This document shows positions 51,349-59,468 of a stretch of 64,000 nt of DNA, one piece after another. The notes beneath the pieces are model-generated. The model made no database searches and was not told the DNA's origin. It was given only the letters and a program-made list of their open reading frames with translations. The position numbers and the translations under genes were made by a program. The DNA is taken from NCBI RefSeq assembly GCF_021389975.1, contig NZ_CP089981.1, forward strand, positions 3,993,501 through 4,057,500. The letters run 5' to 3'. Origin of the DNA: Fulvivirga ulvae. GTDB taxonomy: Bacteria > Bacteroidota > Bacteroidia > Cytophagales > Cyclobacteriaceae. Each line of letters starts with the position of its first letter. Positions within the stretch are counted from its first letter, which is position 1.

Positions 51349-52191
51349 ATGAAAATAAAAGAAAAGCTACAGCTTTTTACAAAACAGAAACGGGGTTTAT
51401 TGGCTACCAATTTCTATAACCTGGAGACACTTCACGGTGTACTTAAGGCTGCTCAAGAGTTAAATGAACCCTTGATTTTACAACTTACACAAAGTTCAAT
51501 TGAGTATATGGGGCTTGACACCGCAGTTAAGCTTGGAAGAGCCGGCCTCAGGCAGTTTGGGGTAGAAGGGTGGCTGCATCTGGATCATGGGGGTTCTGTG
51601 GATCTGGTGCAGCGGTGCCTTGATGCCGGCTTTGATTCCGTAATGATCGATGGTAGTGAGTTGCCATTCGAAGAAAATATAAAGATCACCGCCGATGTGG
51701 TGAAAAGGGCAGAGCAATATGGTGCACACGTGGAGGCTGAACTGGGCTATGTGGCCAAGCTTGGCCAGTCGCATGCCAGGCAGGGCTTTACCCAGCCTGC
51801 CGAGGCAAAGCAGTTTGTGGAAGCTACAGGAGTTGATGCTCTGGCAGTGGCCATTGGTACAGCGCACGGATTCTATAAAAAAAGACCGGAGCTCGATATA
51901 GAATTGCTCGCCAATATTGCGAAAGTTACACCGGCAACCCTTGTTTTGCACGGAGGTTCAGGTGTGCCGGAAGATCAGCTCCAAAAAGCTATTTCCAATG
52001 GCATATGTAAAGTGAACCTGGCCACGGAAATCAAAAATATATTTATGCAAACCCTGCAAATCGAGTTGGCTGGCAATGCAGAGATAGACCTTAGGAAAGT
52101 ATTCCCTAAAGCCACCGGGCAGATCACTGAGCTAGTGAAAGGTAAATTGAAGATCATGAAAAATTCGTCGGATGTTGAAATCGTTCATTGA
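51349..52191 (+). CDS. Class II ketose-bisphosphate aldolase (tagatose-bisphosphate type)
   Basis: About 280 residues from MKIKEKLQLFTKQKRGLLAT, eight bases after the preceding stop; an overlapping ATG at 51328 is possible. Class II aldolase marks are the metal-binding LHLDHGGSVDL, SVMIDGSELPFEEN, VEAELGYV and LHGGSGVPEDQLQKAISNGI with the second metal His. It cleaves tagatose or fructose 1,6-bisphosphate to dihydroxyacetone phosphate and glyceraldehyde 3-phosphate. It is similar in type to KbaY/GatY and finishes the pathway begun by AgaS and the kinase. Confidence 0.88.
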   Translation: MKIKEKLQLFTKQKRGLLATNFYNLETLHGVLKAAQELNEPLILQLTQSSIEYMGLDTAVKLGRAGLRQFGVEGWLHLDHGGSVDLVQRCLDAGFDSVMIDGSELPFEENIKITADVVKRAEQYGAHVEAELGYVAKLGQSHARQGFTQPAEAKQFVEATGVDALAVAIGTAHGFYKKRPELDIELLANIAKVTPATLVLHGGSGVPEDQLQKAISNGICKVNLATEIKNIFMQTLQIELAGNAEIDLRKVFPKATGQITELVKGKLKIMKNSSDVEIVH

Positions 52192-53200
52192 TGCCCACGT
52201 ACATTTGAATACTACCTCCAGGGCCAAGATGGAACTGGCGCTCCGGCACAATGCTGCTTTTTTATCTATCAATACAGACATTCCGGATTTTGATAGCATC
52301 GAAAAACAGGAGCAGATTATACTTGAGCTTCAGGCACTTCACCCTGGCAGAGTACTCCACATTACCAGTTTCGACAACCGGTACTGGAATACGGATAAGT
52401 GGCTTACCCATGTTTTAAGGCAGATTAATGGTGGTATTGACAAAGGAGCTGTTGGTGTTAAAATGTGGAAGAACATCGGCATGGATAAATCACTCAGGGA
52501 TGAAAACGGCCGGTTTGTGATGATGGATGACGAGCGATTTGATCCGATTTATAAATTTTTGATTGAGAAAAATATAATACTGATCGGTCACCAGGGAGAG
52601 CCTCGCAACTGCTGGCTGCCGCTGGAGGAAATGACTGTAAACTCTGACAGAGAGTATTTTGCAAAACATCCTGAGTACCACATGTACCTGCATACTGAAT
52701 ACCCTTCTTATGACGAGCAGATGCAAGCCCGCAATAATGTACTTGAAAAGCACAAAGCGTTAAAATTCGTCGGTCTCCACCTTTTCAGTATGGAATGGAA
52801 CCTGCACGAAGTGGCCAGCCTGCTGGACAGGTTCCCCAACACCATGACCGACCTTGCTGAGCGTGTGTGCCATGCGCAGTTGCAGGCAAGGAATGATCAT
52901 CAGAAAGTGCGCGATTTTTTCATGCGCTATCAGGATCGTATCATTTATGGTACGGACGTAATTGATGACGGCACACTATCAGACGAGGAGTTGAATGACA
53001 GGTTTAGCGATCTGTGGCAGAGGCATTGGGACTTCTTTGCCACCGATAAGATACTCACGGCACCGGAATTTGAAGGCGAATTTAGGGGGCTTTCCCTGCC
53101 TCAGGAGGTACTGTGTAAAATATTCAGAGACAACGCCGTAAACACATACGGTTTTGAAAAAGACATTTTTAACCCATTAGATAAAGTTACCACGAAATGA
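52172..53200 (+). CDS. Amidohydrolase-2 family metal-dependent hydrolase
   Basis: 342 residues with the TIM-barrel amidohydrolase metal site: DAHVHL (His 9 and 11), VGVKMWKNIG in strand 4, ILIGHQGEP, VGLHLF and YGTDV with the catalytic Asp in strand 8. It has no signal peptide. Family members hydrolyse or decarboxylate small substrates. In a locus with a GH109 glycosidase, AgaS and aldolase but no NagA/AgaA, it is the best candidate for GalNAc-6-phosphate deacetylation. It overlaps the aldolase gene by 20 bases. Function is inferred. Confidence 0.75.
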   Translation: MLKSFIDAHVHLNTTSRAKMELALRHNAAFLSINTDIPDFDSIEKQEQIILELQALHPGRVLHITSFDNRYWNTDKWLTHVLRQINGGIDKGAVGVKMWKNIGMDKSLRDENGRFVMMDDERFDPIYKFLIEKNIILIGHQGEPRNCWLPLEEMTVNSDREYFAKHPEYHMYLHTEYPSYDEQMQARNNVLEKHKALKFVGLHLFSMEWNLHEVASLLDRFPNTMTDLAERVCHAQLQARNDHQKVRDFFMRYQDRIIYGTDVIDDGTLSDEELNDRFSDLWQRHWDFFATDKILTAPEFEGEFRGLSLPQEVLCKIFRDNAVNTYGFEKDIFNPLDKVTTK

Positions 53201-53240
53201 TTTCAGGGTGACCATTACAAAACTTAAAACACATTAAGAA

Positions 53241-54647
53241 ATGAAAGATAGCAGAAGAAACTTTCTCAAGCTTACCTCCATGGCTGGTCTTGGCTTTGTG
53301 GGAACCCGGTTAATGGCCTTTGATAAGCAGGACAACACCCTCATGAAAACCGTAAGCTCGGGAGAACGTTTCAATATGTCCGGTTTTGCCGCCCCTAAAA
53401 TGGATAAGGTAAGGATCGGGTTCATTGGCCTGGGCAACCGTGGGCCGGGAGCCGTTAAAAGGATGAGCTATATAGAAGGTGTGGAGATAAAAGCTCTCTG
53501 CGACCTGAGGCAAGAAGCAACTGAGAAAACAAAGCAGATGCTCAATGGCACCAAGCATAACCCTGATCTGTACTACGGAAAGGCCTACTCGTGGAAGGAA
53601 TTAGTGGATCGTGATGATATCGATCTGGTTTACATTGTTACCCCATGGGAGTGGCACACCCCCATGGCTGTGTATGCCATGGAGGCTGGTAAGCATGTGG
53701 CCGTAGAAGTGCCTGCAGCCCAGACCATGGAAGAGTGCTGGCAGTTGGTGGAAACCTCAGAGAAAACGCGGAAACACTGCATGATGCTGGAAAACTGCTG
53801 CTATGATTTCTTTGAATTACTTACATTGAATATGGCTCGTCAAGGCTACTTTGGAGAGATCATTCATGGCGAAGGAGCTTACATTCACAACCTGGTAGAC
53901 CTTAATTTTAGCAAGACCTATTATGAGAGCATGTGGAGGTTGAAAGAGAATGCCTACAGGGACGGTAATCTGTACCCTACCCATGGACTGGGACCCATTT
54001 GCCAGATCATGAACATCAACCGCGGTGACCAGATGGATTACCTGACATCACTCTCCAGCAATGATTTCACCATGCATCAAAGGGCTGTGGAGCTGTCACA
54101 AACTGATAGTGCATACTCGGAGTTTGCTCAGAATAAGTTCCGGGGTAATATGAATACCACCATGATCAAGACCAAAAAGGGGAGAAGCATGATGATCCAG
54201 CATGATGTGAGCTCACCACGGCCATATTCGAGGATTCACCTGGTAAGCGGCACGGAAGGATTTGCCAGAAAATGGCCTGGCCCGGAAAAGGTTGCCAAAG
54301 GGCATAGCTGGTTAAATGAAAAAGAATTTAATGCGTTGGAGAAAGAGTATACGCCGGAAATTGTGAAGAAAGTAGGTGACCTCGCCAAAAAGGTAGGCGG
54401 GCACGGAGGTATGGACTTCATCATGGACTGGAGACTGATAGATTGCCTCAGAAATGGACTGGCCCTCGATCAGGATGTTTATGATGCTGCCTTATGGAGC
54501 GCTGTGGGCCTTCTGAGTGAGAGATCTGTAGCCAATAGGGCCATGTCGATAGATGTACCCGATTTTACCGGAGGCAGGTGGAAGACCAATGCACCGGTTG
54601 ACATTTCCCTACAGGGAGCAGGCACCACCAATGTACTGATCAAGTAG
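53241..54647 (+). CDS. GH109-like alpha-N-acetylgalactosaminidase (Gfo/Idh/MocA family)
   Basis: 468 residues with a Tat signal (SRRNFLKLTSMAGLGFVGT) and a Rossmann domain (RIGFIGLGNRGPGAVKRM). That glycine loop and the following YIEGVEIKALCDLR match glycosidase family 109, which removes terminal alpha-GalNAc using NAD+ by an oxidation/elimination mechanism. YPTHGLGPICQIMNINRG carries the conserved His/Tyr region. The Tat signal suggests export in folded form with bound cofactor. In this operon it would release GalNAc, or be held in the periplasm for the oligosaccharide imported by SusC/D. Confidence 0.85.
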   Translation: MKDSRRNFLKLTSMAGLGFVGTRLMAFDKQDNTLMKTVSSGERFNMSGFAAPKMDKVRIGFIGLGNRGPGAVKRMSYIEGVEIKALCDLRQEATEKTKQMLNGTKHNPDLYYGKAYSWKELVDRDDIDLVYIVTPWEWHTPMAVYAMEAGKHVAVEVPAAQTMEECWQLVETSEKTRKHCMMLENCCYDFFELLTLNMARQGYFGEIIHGEGAYIHNLVDLNFSKTYYESMWRLKENAYRDGNLYPTHGLGPICQIMNINRGDQMDYLTSLSSNDFTMHQRAVELSQTDSAYSEFAQNKFRGNMNTTMIKTKKGRSMMIQHDVSSPRPYSRIHLVSGTEGFARKWPGPEKVAKGHSWLNEKEFNALEKEYTPEIVKKVGDLAKKVGGHGGMDFIMDWRLIDCLRNGLALDQDVYDAALWSAVGLLSERSVANRAMSIDVPDFTGGRWKTNAPVDISLQGAGTTNVLIK

Positions 54648-54666
54648 TTTAAGGTTTGTTTAGATT

Positions 54667-54706
54667 AAAAAGAGCAGGCTTTCGTGGTCAGCTCTTTTTG
54701 TTTTTT
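54667..54706 (+). terminator. Terminator after the glycosidase gene
   Basis: Nine-bp arms AAAAAGAGC (54667-54675) and GCTCTTTTT (54691-54699), a 15-nt loop and a trailing T-run. It separates the catabolic operon from the regulator gene. Confidence 0.8.
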
Positions 54707-54777
54707 CACGCTAATGGTATATTGCGCCGGAGCATAGCCAAAGGTTACTTAAAATTCCTCTATATTTATGTTTTGAC

Positions 54778-55560
54778 ATGAAAGACAAAAAAGGAGCAAC
54801 AAAAAAGACGGCAGAAAGAAGATCGAAAATACTAGAACTTCTGGATGAGAAGGGACAGGTCAATGTAAATGACCTGAGTGAATCTCTCGGCGTGAGTGAA
54901 GTTACTATTCGTAACGATCTGGATAGACTGGAGCAGAACAAGCTTCTTGTGCGGGCACATGGCGGTGCTTTCAAAACCAGCAACATTACCCTTACGGTAA
55001 CCGAAAAAAAGAAGATAAACCTTGACCTTAAACGCCTCATTGGCAAAAAGGCGGCTTCACTGATACAGGAAGAAGACAGCATTATACTCGACTCAGGCAC
55101 TACCACCTTCGAGATATCCAACAACCTCGGTGGCTTCTCAAAGCTTACCGTGATCAGCAATGCCCTTGATATTGTCAACAACCTTTCAAATTACGATAAT
55201 ATAGATGTCTTCATGCCCGGCGGCTACCTGAAAGAGTTCTCCATGTCGCTGGTAGGGCCCATGGCAGAAAGAAACTTTAAGCAGCTATTCTGTAGTAAGC
55301 TCTTTCTGGGTGTAGATGCCATTAAGCCCAAAATCGGAGTGTTCACCCACCACATGGAGGAGGCCTATCTCAATCAAATCATGATCACCATAGCTGATGA
55401 AGTGATCGTAGTGGCAGATTCAACAAAATTTAAAAAATCAGGACTTGCATTTATCTGCGGCTTCAACGAAATCGACAAGATCATTACCGACAGTAACATA
55501 GAGCGTGAAGACAGAGAGTTTCTGGAGAAAAACAATATTGAAGTGATCATTGCCGAGTAG
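54778..55560 (+). CDS. DeoR/AgaR-type transcriptional regulator
   Basis: 260 residues. The DeoR helix-turn-helix spans about 12-65 (ILELLDEKGQVNVNDLSESL, VSEVTIRNDLDRLEQNKLLV). A sugar-phosphate-sensing domain follows: EEDSIILDSGTTTFEISNNL, FMPGGYLKEFSMSLVGPMAE and FLGVDAIKPKIGVFTHHMEE. This is the AgaR/GlpR layout, usually a repressor released by a phosphosugar. It has its own transcript after the terminator at 54667. The conserved elements at 45445 and 48234 are candidate operators, and the inducer may be tagatose or galactosamine phosphate. Confidence 0.85.
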   Translation: MKDKKGATKKTAERRSKILELLDEKGQVNVNDLSESLGVSEVTIRNDLDRLEQNKLLVRAHGGAFKTSNITLTVTEKKKINLDLKRLIGKKAASLIQEEDSIILDSGTTTFEISNNLGGFSKLTVISNALDIVNNLSNYDNIDVFMPGGYLKEFSMSLVGPMAERNFKQLFCSKLFLGVDAIKPKIGVFTHHMEEAYLNQIMITIADEVIVVADSTKFKKSGLAFICGFNEIDKIITDSNIEREDREFLEKNNIEVIIAE

Positions 55561-55844
55561 GTCAGTATCTGTTTTGTTTAATAAAAATGGTTGCTCATCC
55601 TCGGCTTTTTGACCCCTGCAGTGTTAGCAGGCAGGTTTTGGTTACCTTGCCCTCAACCGAAGACTCAAAGCCTGTTATTACCTGAAAATTAACAGAGGAA
55701 TTGATTCATAGGCTTGAGGGATTTCAGGCAAAACTACGGAACTGAATCTTGTAATTCCATGGCAAGAACGATTTTGAAATACTAACAGCCGGAACGGATC
55801 AGTACAGCATGGTAGTTCATTACATGTTAGTGGCCGGCAAAATT

Positions 55845-56225
55845 CTACGGTAATTGCATAAAACTTGCGCCAATCACTTTCAATTTGTCGCCAAAGCGTT
55901 TCCAAACTCTAAAATATCTGAATTTTCCCTCTAAGGGTGTTCCCATCATTTTTCCTTTCGCTGTCATAGTTACAATTGAAAGTGCAGTGTCGTCTATGAT
56001 TTTAATTTCGTTAATTTCTGTTGAAGCGTCTTCAATAATCATTGTTTTTGCTTTATGTGAAGTCAAGTCCATTTCCTTGGTTACAACTTGCCCTGTTGGT
56101 GCAACTGCAATCAAGTCATCATACAATAGTTGGTCAAGACTCTCCACATTACTTATGAGCTGAGCCGAAAAAAGTTTGTTTTCTGCTTCAATTATGTCTT
56201 CCCTGTTGATTTTAGTTCTGTTCAT
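55845..56225 (-). CDS. NTF2-like (DUF4440-type) protein
   Basis: 126 residues of the cone-shaped NTF2/SnoaL fold: IIEAENKLFSAQLISNVESL, LYDDLIAVAPTGQVVTKEMD, ALSIVTMTAKGKMMGT and FRYFRVWKRFGDKLKVIGAS. No signal peptide. Such proteins bind small molecules or act as isomerases, but no specific function can be assigned. It stands alone, with more than 280 bases of gene-free sequence on either side. Confidence 0.72.
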   Translation of the reverse strand: MNRTKINREDIIEAENKLFSAQLISNVESLDQLLYDDLIAVAPTGQVVTKEMDLTSHKAKTMIIEDASTEINEIKIIDDTALSIVTMTAKGKMMGTPLEGKFRYFRVWKRFGDKLKVIGASFMQLP

Positions 56226-56794
56226 ATTTTAATATTTTTCGTTTTTTAGTCCCTGTAAGTTTTGTGTCATTTTAGTTACGTCGTTTCATGTTGTGATGTT
56301 TAATCCTTCATTCTTTTTTCTCCACGACTCTTGTTTTGATTCAAAGTTGCTTATCATGGCTAACCGGTAATTTTAAAAAATCCCTGATTTCCGGTATTGA
56401 AACCGGAGATATCATCCGCTACATTTGCCTGCTCAGTTGGACACTGGATTGCTGGTCTTTCAGTGTGTTATTTTAGATTACCCGGTTATTCAAAGTTGAC
56501 CTGAACAAGGAGTCAACGATTTGAGACCCAAAAGCTTGTTCAAAATATGACGCCTATCATATCTATATGAAGATTCTAACTAAAATGGCACACGAAAGAT
56601 CAGCATAATTTTTTCTCACCTGCCTTTATCGGAAAGAGCTAAAACCGGATCATGCTAAATTTCCGGAGGTACACTAACCTTTCAAATTTAAGTTTAAACT
56701 TCTTTACCTACGTTGATTTTACAATAGCAGGTCTATCCATTCTCCTCATAATTTGATATATTAAGCATATTTATTTTTTTCAAATTATCAGACT
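56226..56794. other. Gene-poor intergenic region
   Basis: About 570 bases upstream of two divergent small genes. It is AT-rich with only very short frames (13 codons near 56564). No promoter match stronger than chance, no stable hairpin and no repeat seen elsewhere in the window were found. Confidence 0.4.
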
Positions 56795-57226
56795 ATGGCA
56801 GAAACAAATCAGCTGAATATAGATACATTGGTCAATGAAAATAACATTATCATCAATGAGAAATACGCAAAGGTTTATTTCTCCGAACACTTACAGGTTT
56901 TAGGCATTGTTTGGGACGGCGTTTTTACCACCGATCAGTATACAGGCCTGTTTGACCGGCTCATTGAGTTTGGTAAAAAACACAAAATAATTGGTTTCTA
57001 TTCAGATATAAGGAAGCAGGGCGTAGTGTCGGTAGAAGCCAGAAAGTACTTTGAAAAAGTAGTTTCCCCCGAAGCTCAAAGGCAAGGCATCAATAAAACA
57101 GGAGTAGTTTCCGATGCCTCCCCATTTAAAAAATACTATCTGAACACGATCATCAAAATGACAGGACGCCCGGCAAAAATATGCTCTAACCCTGAGGACG
57201 CCCTAAATTATGTTCTTGGTTATTGA
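56795..57226 (+). CDS. STAS/SpoIIAA-like domain protein
   Basis: 143 residues, MAETNQLNIDTLVNENNIII, with alternating strands and helices: YAKVYFSEHLQVLGIVWDGV, YTGLFDRLIEFGKKHKIIGF, SDIRKQGVVSVEARKYFEKV. The pattern suits the SpoIIAA/CRAL-TRIO-like STAS superfamily found in small Bacteroidota proteins. No signal. Function unknown, possibly a protein-protein interaction partner. It stands alone. Confidence 0.55.
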   Translation: MAETNQLNIDTLVNENNIIINEKYAKVYFSEHLQVLGIVWDGVFTTDQYTGLFDRLIEFGKKHKIIGFYSDIRKQGVVSVEARKYFEKVVSPEAQRQGINKTGVVSDASPFKKYYLNTIIKMTGRPAKICSNPEDALNYVLGY

Positions 57227-57515
57227 AGTTTTCACTATGGGTTTTTAAAATTTCTTCCCTGTAGCCCGCTCAGATTTTTATAAGGCAGAGCCTAATGTAG
57301 TATCTTCTTTAAAAACTATCGGCCGGCATGCTATTGCTACATGCATAATCACTCCGGGAAGTTGATTTTTGGGGGCTTAAACAAAAGAGAACTATCAAGA
57401 ATAAGAAAAGATATAGTTAAGGTTTTTGGATATAGATAAAAAAGTATGTCCATTACTCCTGACAGAGTCTCCTTATTTCCCGCTTCCCGGCAGAGTCTCT
57501 CGAAGAACACTGCAC
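57227..57515. other. Intergenic region with a repeat fragment
   Basis: Carries AGAGTCTCTCGAAGA (57493-57507), a partial copy of the hairpin words at 45881 and 46204, plus a shorter GACAGAGTCTCC at 57461. No gene is evident. Confidence 0.45.
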
Positions 57516-57551
57516 AAAATAGAAAAGCCCGAGATTGAATCCCGGGCTTTT
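57516..57551 (-). terminator. Terminator of the nuo/purF transcript
   Basis: AAAAGCCCG (57523-57531) pairs with CGGGCTTTT (57543-57551), extended inward by GATT/AATC. On the minus strand it is followed by CTATTTT. It is 21 bases after the purF-type stop. Confidence 0.8.
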
Positions 57552-57572
57552 CCATTGAATGTCTGGTTTCAT

Positions 57573-59459
57573 TTAATAAGCCCTTACCAGCTTACCTTCC
57601 ATAAAGTTAACATACGACTGACTGGCAACACGCATACCACCCGGAGTAGGGAAATTACCGGTAAAGTACCAGTCACCCTGATGGTTAGGGCATGCTTTGT
57701 GCAGATTTTCCACAGTCTGGTAGATCACTTCCAGTTCAGCATTCATCTCCGGAGGCTTTACTATTTCTGCTATTTTTTCAGATAACTCCTCATAAGTAAA
57801 GAGCTCATAAAGCTTGTTTACATGGTTTACAGGCTCTTTTTTGGCAAGCGACTGCTTACAAAGCTCATAAACCTCCTCCATCATGTATTCCTTGCCTTTA
57901 TCTTTTAAGAGTTCCACCATAGCCCTGAATGCAATGAATTCATTCATCTTGGACATGTCAATACCATAACAGTCAGGGAATCTGATCTGCGGCGCAGAAG
58001 ATACAATCACCACCTTCTTTGGCTTAAGCCTGTTGAGCATGGTGAGGATACTCTTTTCCAGTGTAGTACCACGAACGATAGAGTCATCGATGATCACCAG
58101 GGTATCCGTATGCTTTCTGATCACCTCATAAGTAGTGTCATAAACATGGGCTACCATCTCATCCCGGTGGTCGTCATCAGCAATAAAAGTCCTTAGTTTG
58201 GCATCTTTGATTACAATCTTCTCTACCCTTGGTCTAAACGACAGGATGTCCTCTACGGAATCCACTCTCGGCTTGCCTTCCAGCACAACCTCTTTACGCT
58301 TGGCGCTCAGGTAGTCTTCCATACCCTCCATCATACCCAAAAAGGCTGTTTCCGCAGTGTTGGGGATGTAGGAGAAAACCGTGTTTTTAAGGTCGAAATT
58401 AATGGCCTTCAGGATCTGGGGAACCAGAAGTTTACCCAGTTTTTTCCTTTCGTTATAAATATCGGGATCTGTTCCCCTTGAGAAATATATCCTCTCAAAG
58501 CTGCAGGACATTTTTTCCGTAGGTTTAATGAACTGGTATTCACCAAACTGCCCATTCTTTTTCATAATTAATGCATGACCAGGGCTGATTTCTTTGATCT
58601 GATTATAATCAACATTGAAAGCCGTTTTAATGGCCGGCTTCTCAGAGGCCACAACGATCACTTCATCATCGGCATAATAATAGGCAGGTCTGATACCCGC
58701 AGGGTCTCTTGCCACAAAAGCATCGCCATGCCCAACCATACCGGCCATGGTATAGCCGCCATCGAAGTCTTTGCAGGCGCGGCTCAGTACCTTTTGCAGG
58801 TCAAGTTCGCTTTCTATTACCTCAGTGATCTCCTGATTGGAGTACTGCTCCTTATATTTTCTAAAAATATCGTTGTTTTCTTCATCGAGGAAGTGGCCTA
58901 TTTTCTCCATTACCGTAACGGTGTCCACTTTCTCTTTGGGGTGCTGACCAAGCTTCACCAGGATGTCGAACAGTTCGTCCACGTTGGTCATGTTAAAGTT
59001 TCCGGCCACTACGAGGTTCCGGCTTCTCCAGTTATTTTGCCTTAGGAAAGGGTGACAGTTTTCTATACTGTTCTTGCCGTGGGTTCCGTATCTCAGGTGC
59101 CCCAGCCATAGCTCTCCGGTGAAGGCACAGTTCTCTTTCATCCACTTTTCATCGTAGTACTTGTGGCCACCTTCCTTTTGGGCTTTTCGGTATTTTTTAC
59201 CAATCTTCTCAAATATCGTCTTTATCGGATCCTGATCAATAGATCTGTATCGACTGATATACCGCAGGCCGGGCTTCAGGCCAATCTTGATATTGGCAAC
59301 GCCGACACCGTCCTGGCCCCGGTTGCGTTGTTTTTCCATCAAGATGTACATTTTGTTTACGGCATAGGTTGGTGAACCGTATTTTTCGATGTAGTAAGAT
59401 AGTGGTTTTCGTAGCCTGATCATAGCTACACCACATTCGTGTTTTATGCTGTCACTCAT
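57573..59459 (-). CDS. purF: Amidophosphoribosyltransferase-family protein (PurF-like)
   Basis: 628 residues, longer than the 470-500 of typical PurF. The class II glutamine amidotransferase domain opens with HECGVAMIRL, so the catalytic Cys is at residue 9 behind a short propeptide, as in the Bacillus type. RYGTHGKNSIENCHPF and VVAGNFNMTN continue it. The phosphoribosyl domain has the PRPP loop VIIDDSIVRGTTLEKSI near residue 460. It makes phosphoribosylamine, the first committed step of purine synthesis, or is a paralogue of it. It begins nine bases after nuoN, so it is read from the nuo transcript. Confidence 0.85.
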   Translation of the reverse strand: MSDSIKHECGVAMIRLRKPLSYYIEKYGSPTYAVNKMYILMEKQRNRGQDGVGVANIKIGLKPGLRYISRYRSIDQDPIKTIFEKIGKKYRKAQKEGGHKYYDEKWMKENCAFTGELWLGHLRYGTHGKNSIENCHPFLRQNNWRSRNLVVAGNFNMTNVDELFDILVKLGQHPKEKVDTVTVMEKIGHFLDEENNDIFRKYKEQYSNQEITEVIESELDLQKVLSRACKDFDGGYTMAGMVGHGDAFVARDPAGIRPAYYYADDEVIVVASEKPAIKTAFNVDYNQIKEISPGHALIMKKNGQFGEYQFIKPTEKMSCSFERIYFSRGTDPDIYNERKKLGKLLVPQILKAINFDLKNTVFSYIPNTAETAFLGMMEGMEDYLSAKRKEVVLEGKPRVDSVEDILSFRPRVEKIVIKDAKLRTFIADDDHRDEMVAHVYDTTYEVIRKHTDTLVIIDDSIVRGTTLEKSILTMLNRLKPKKVVIVSSAPQIRFPDCYGIDMSKMNEFIAFRAMVELLKDKGKEYMMEEVYELCKQSLAKKEPVNHVNKLYELFTYEELSEKIAEIVKPPEMNAELEVIYQTVENLHKACPNHQGDWYFTGNFPTPGGMRVASQSYVNFMEGKLVRAY

Positions 59460-59468
59460 GCGTGGAAA

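Noticed and set aside
58575..59045. A 156-codon plus-strand frame
   Set aside because: Antisense to the PurF-like gene, with no coding signals of its own.
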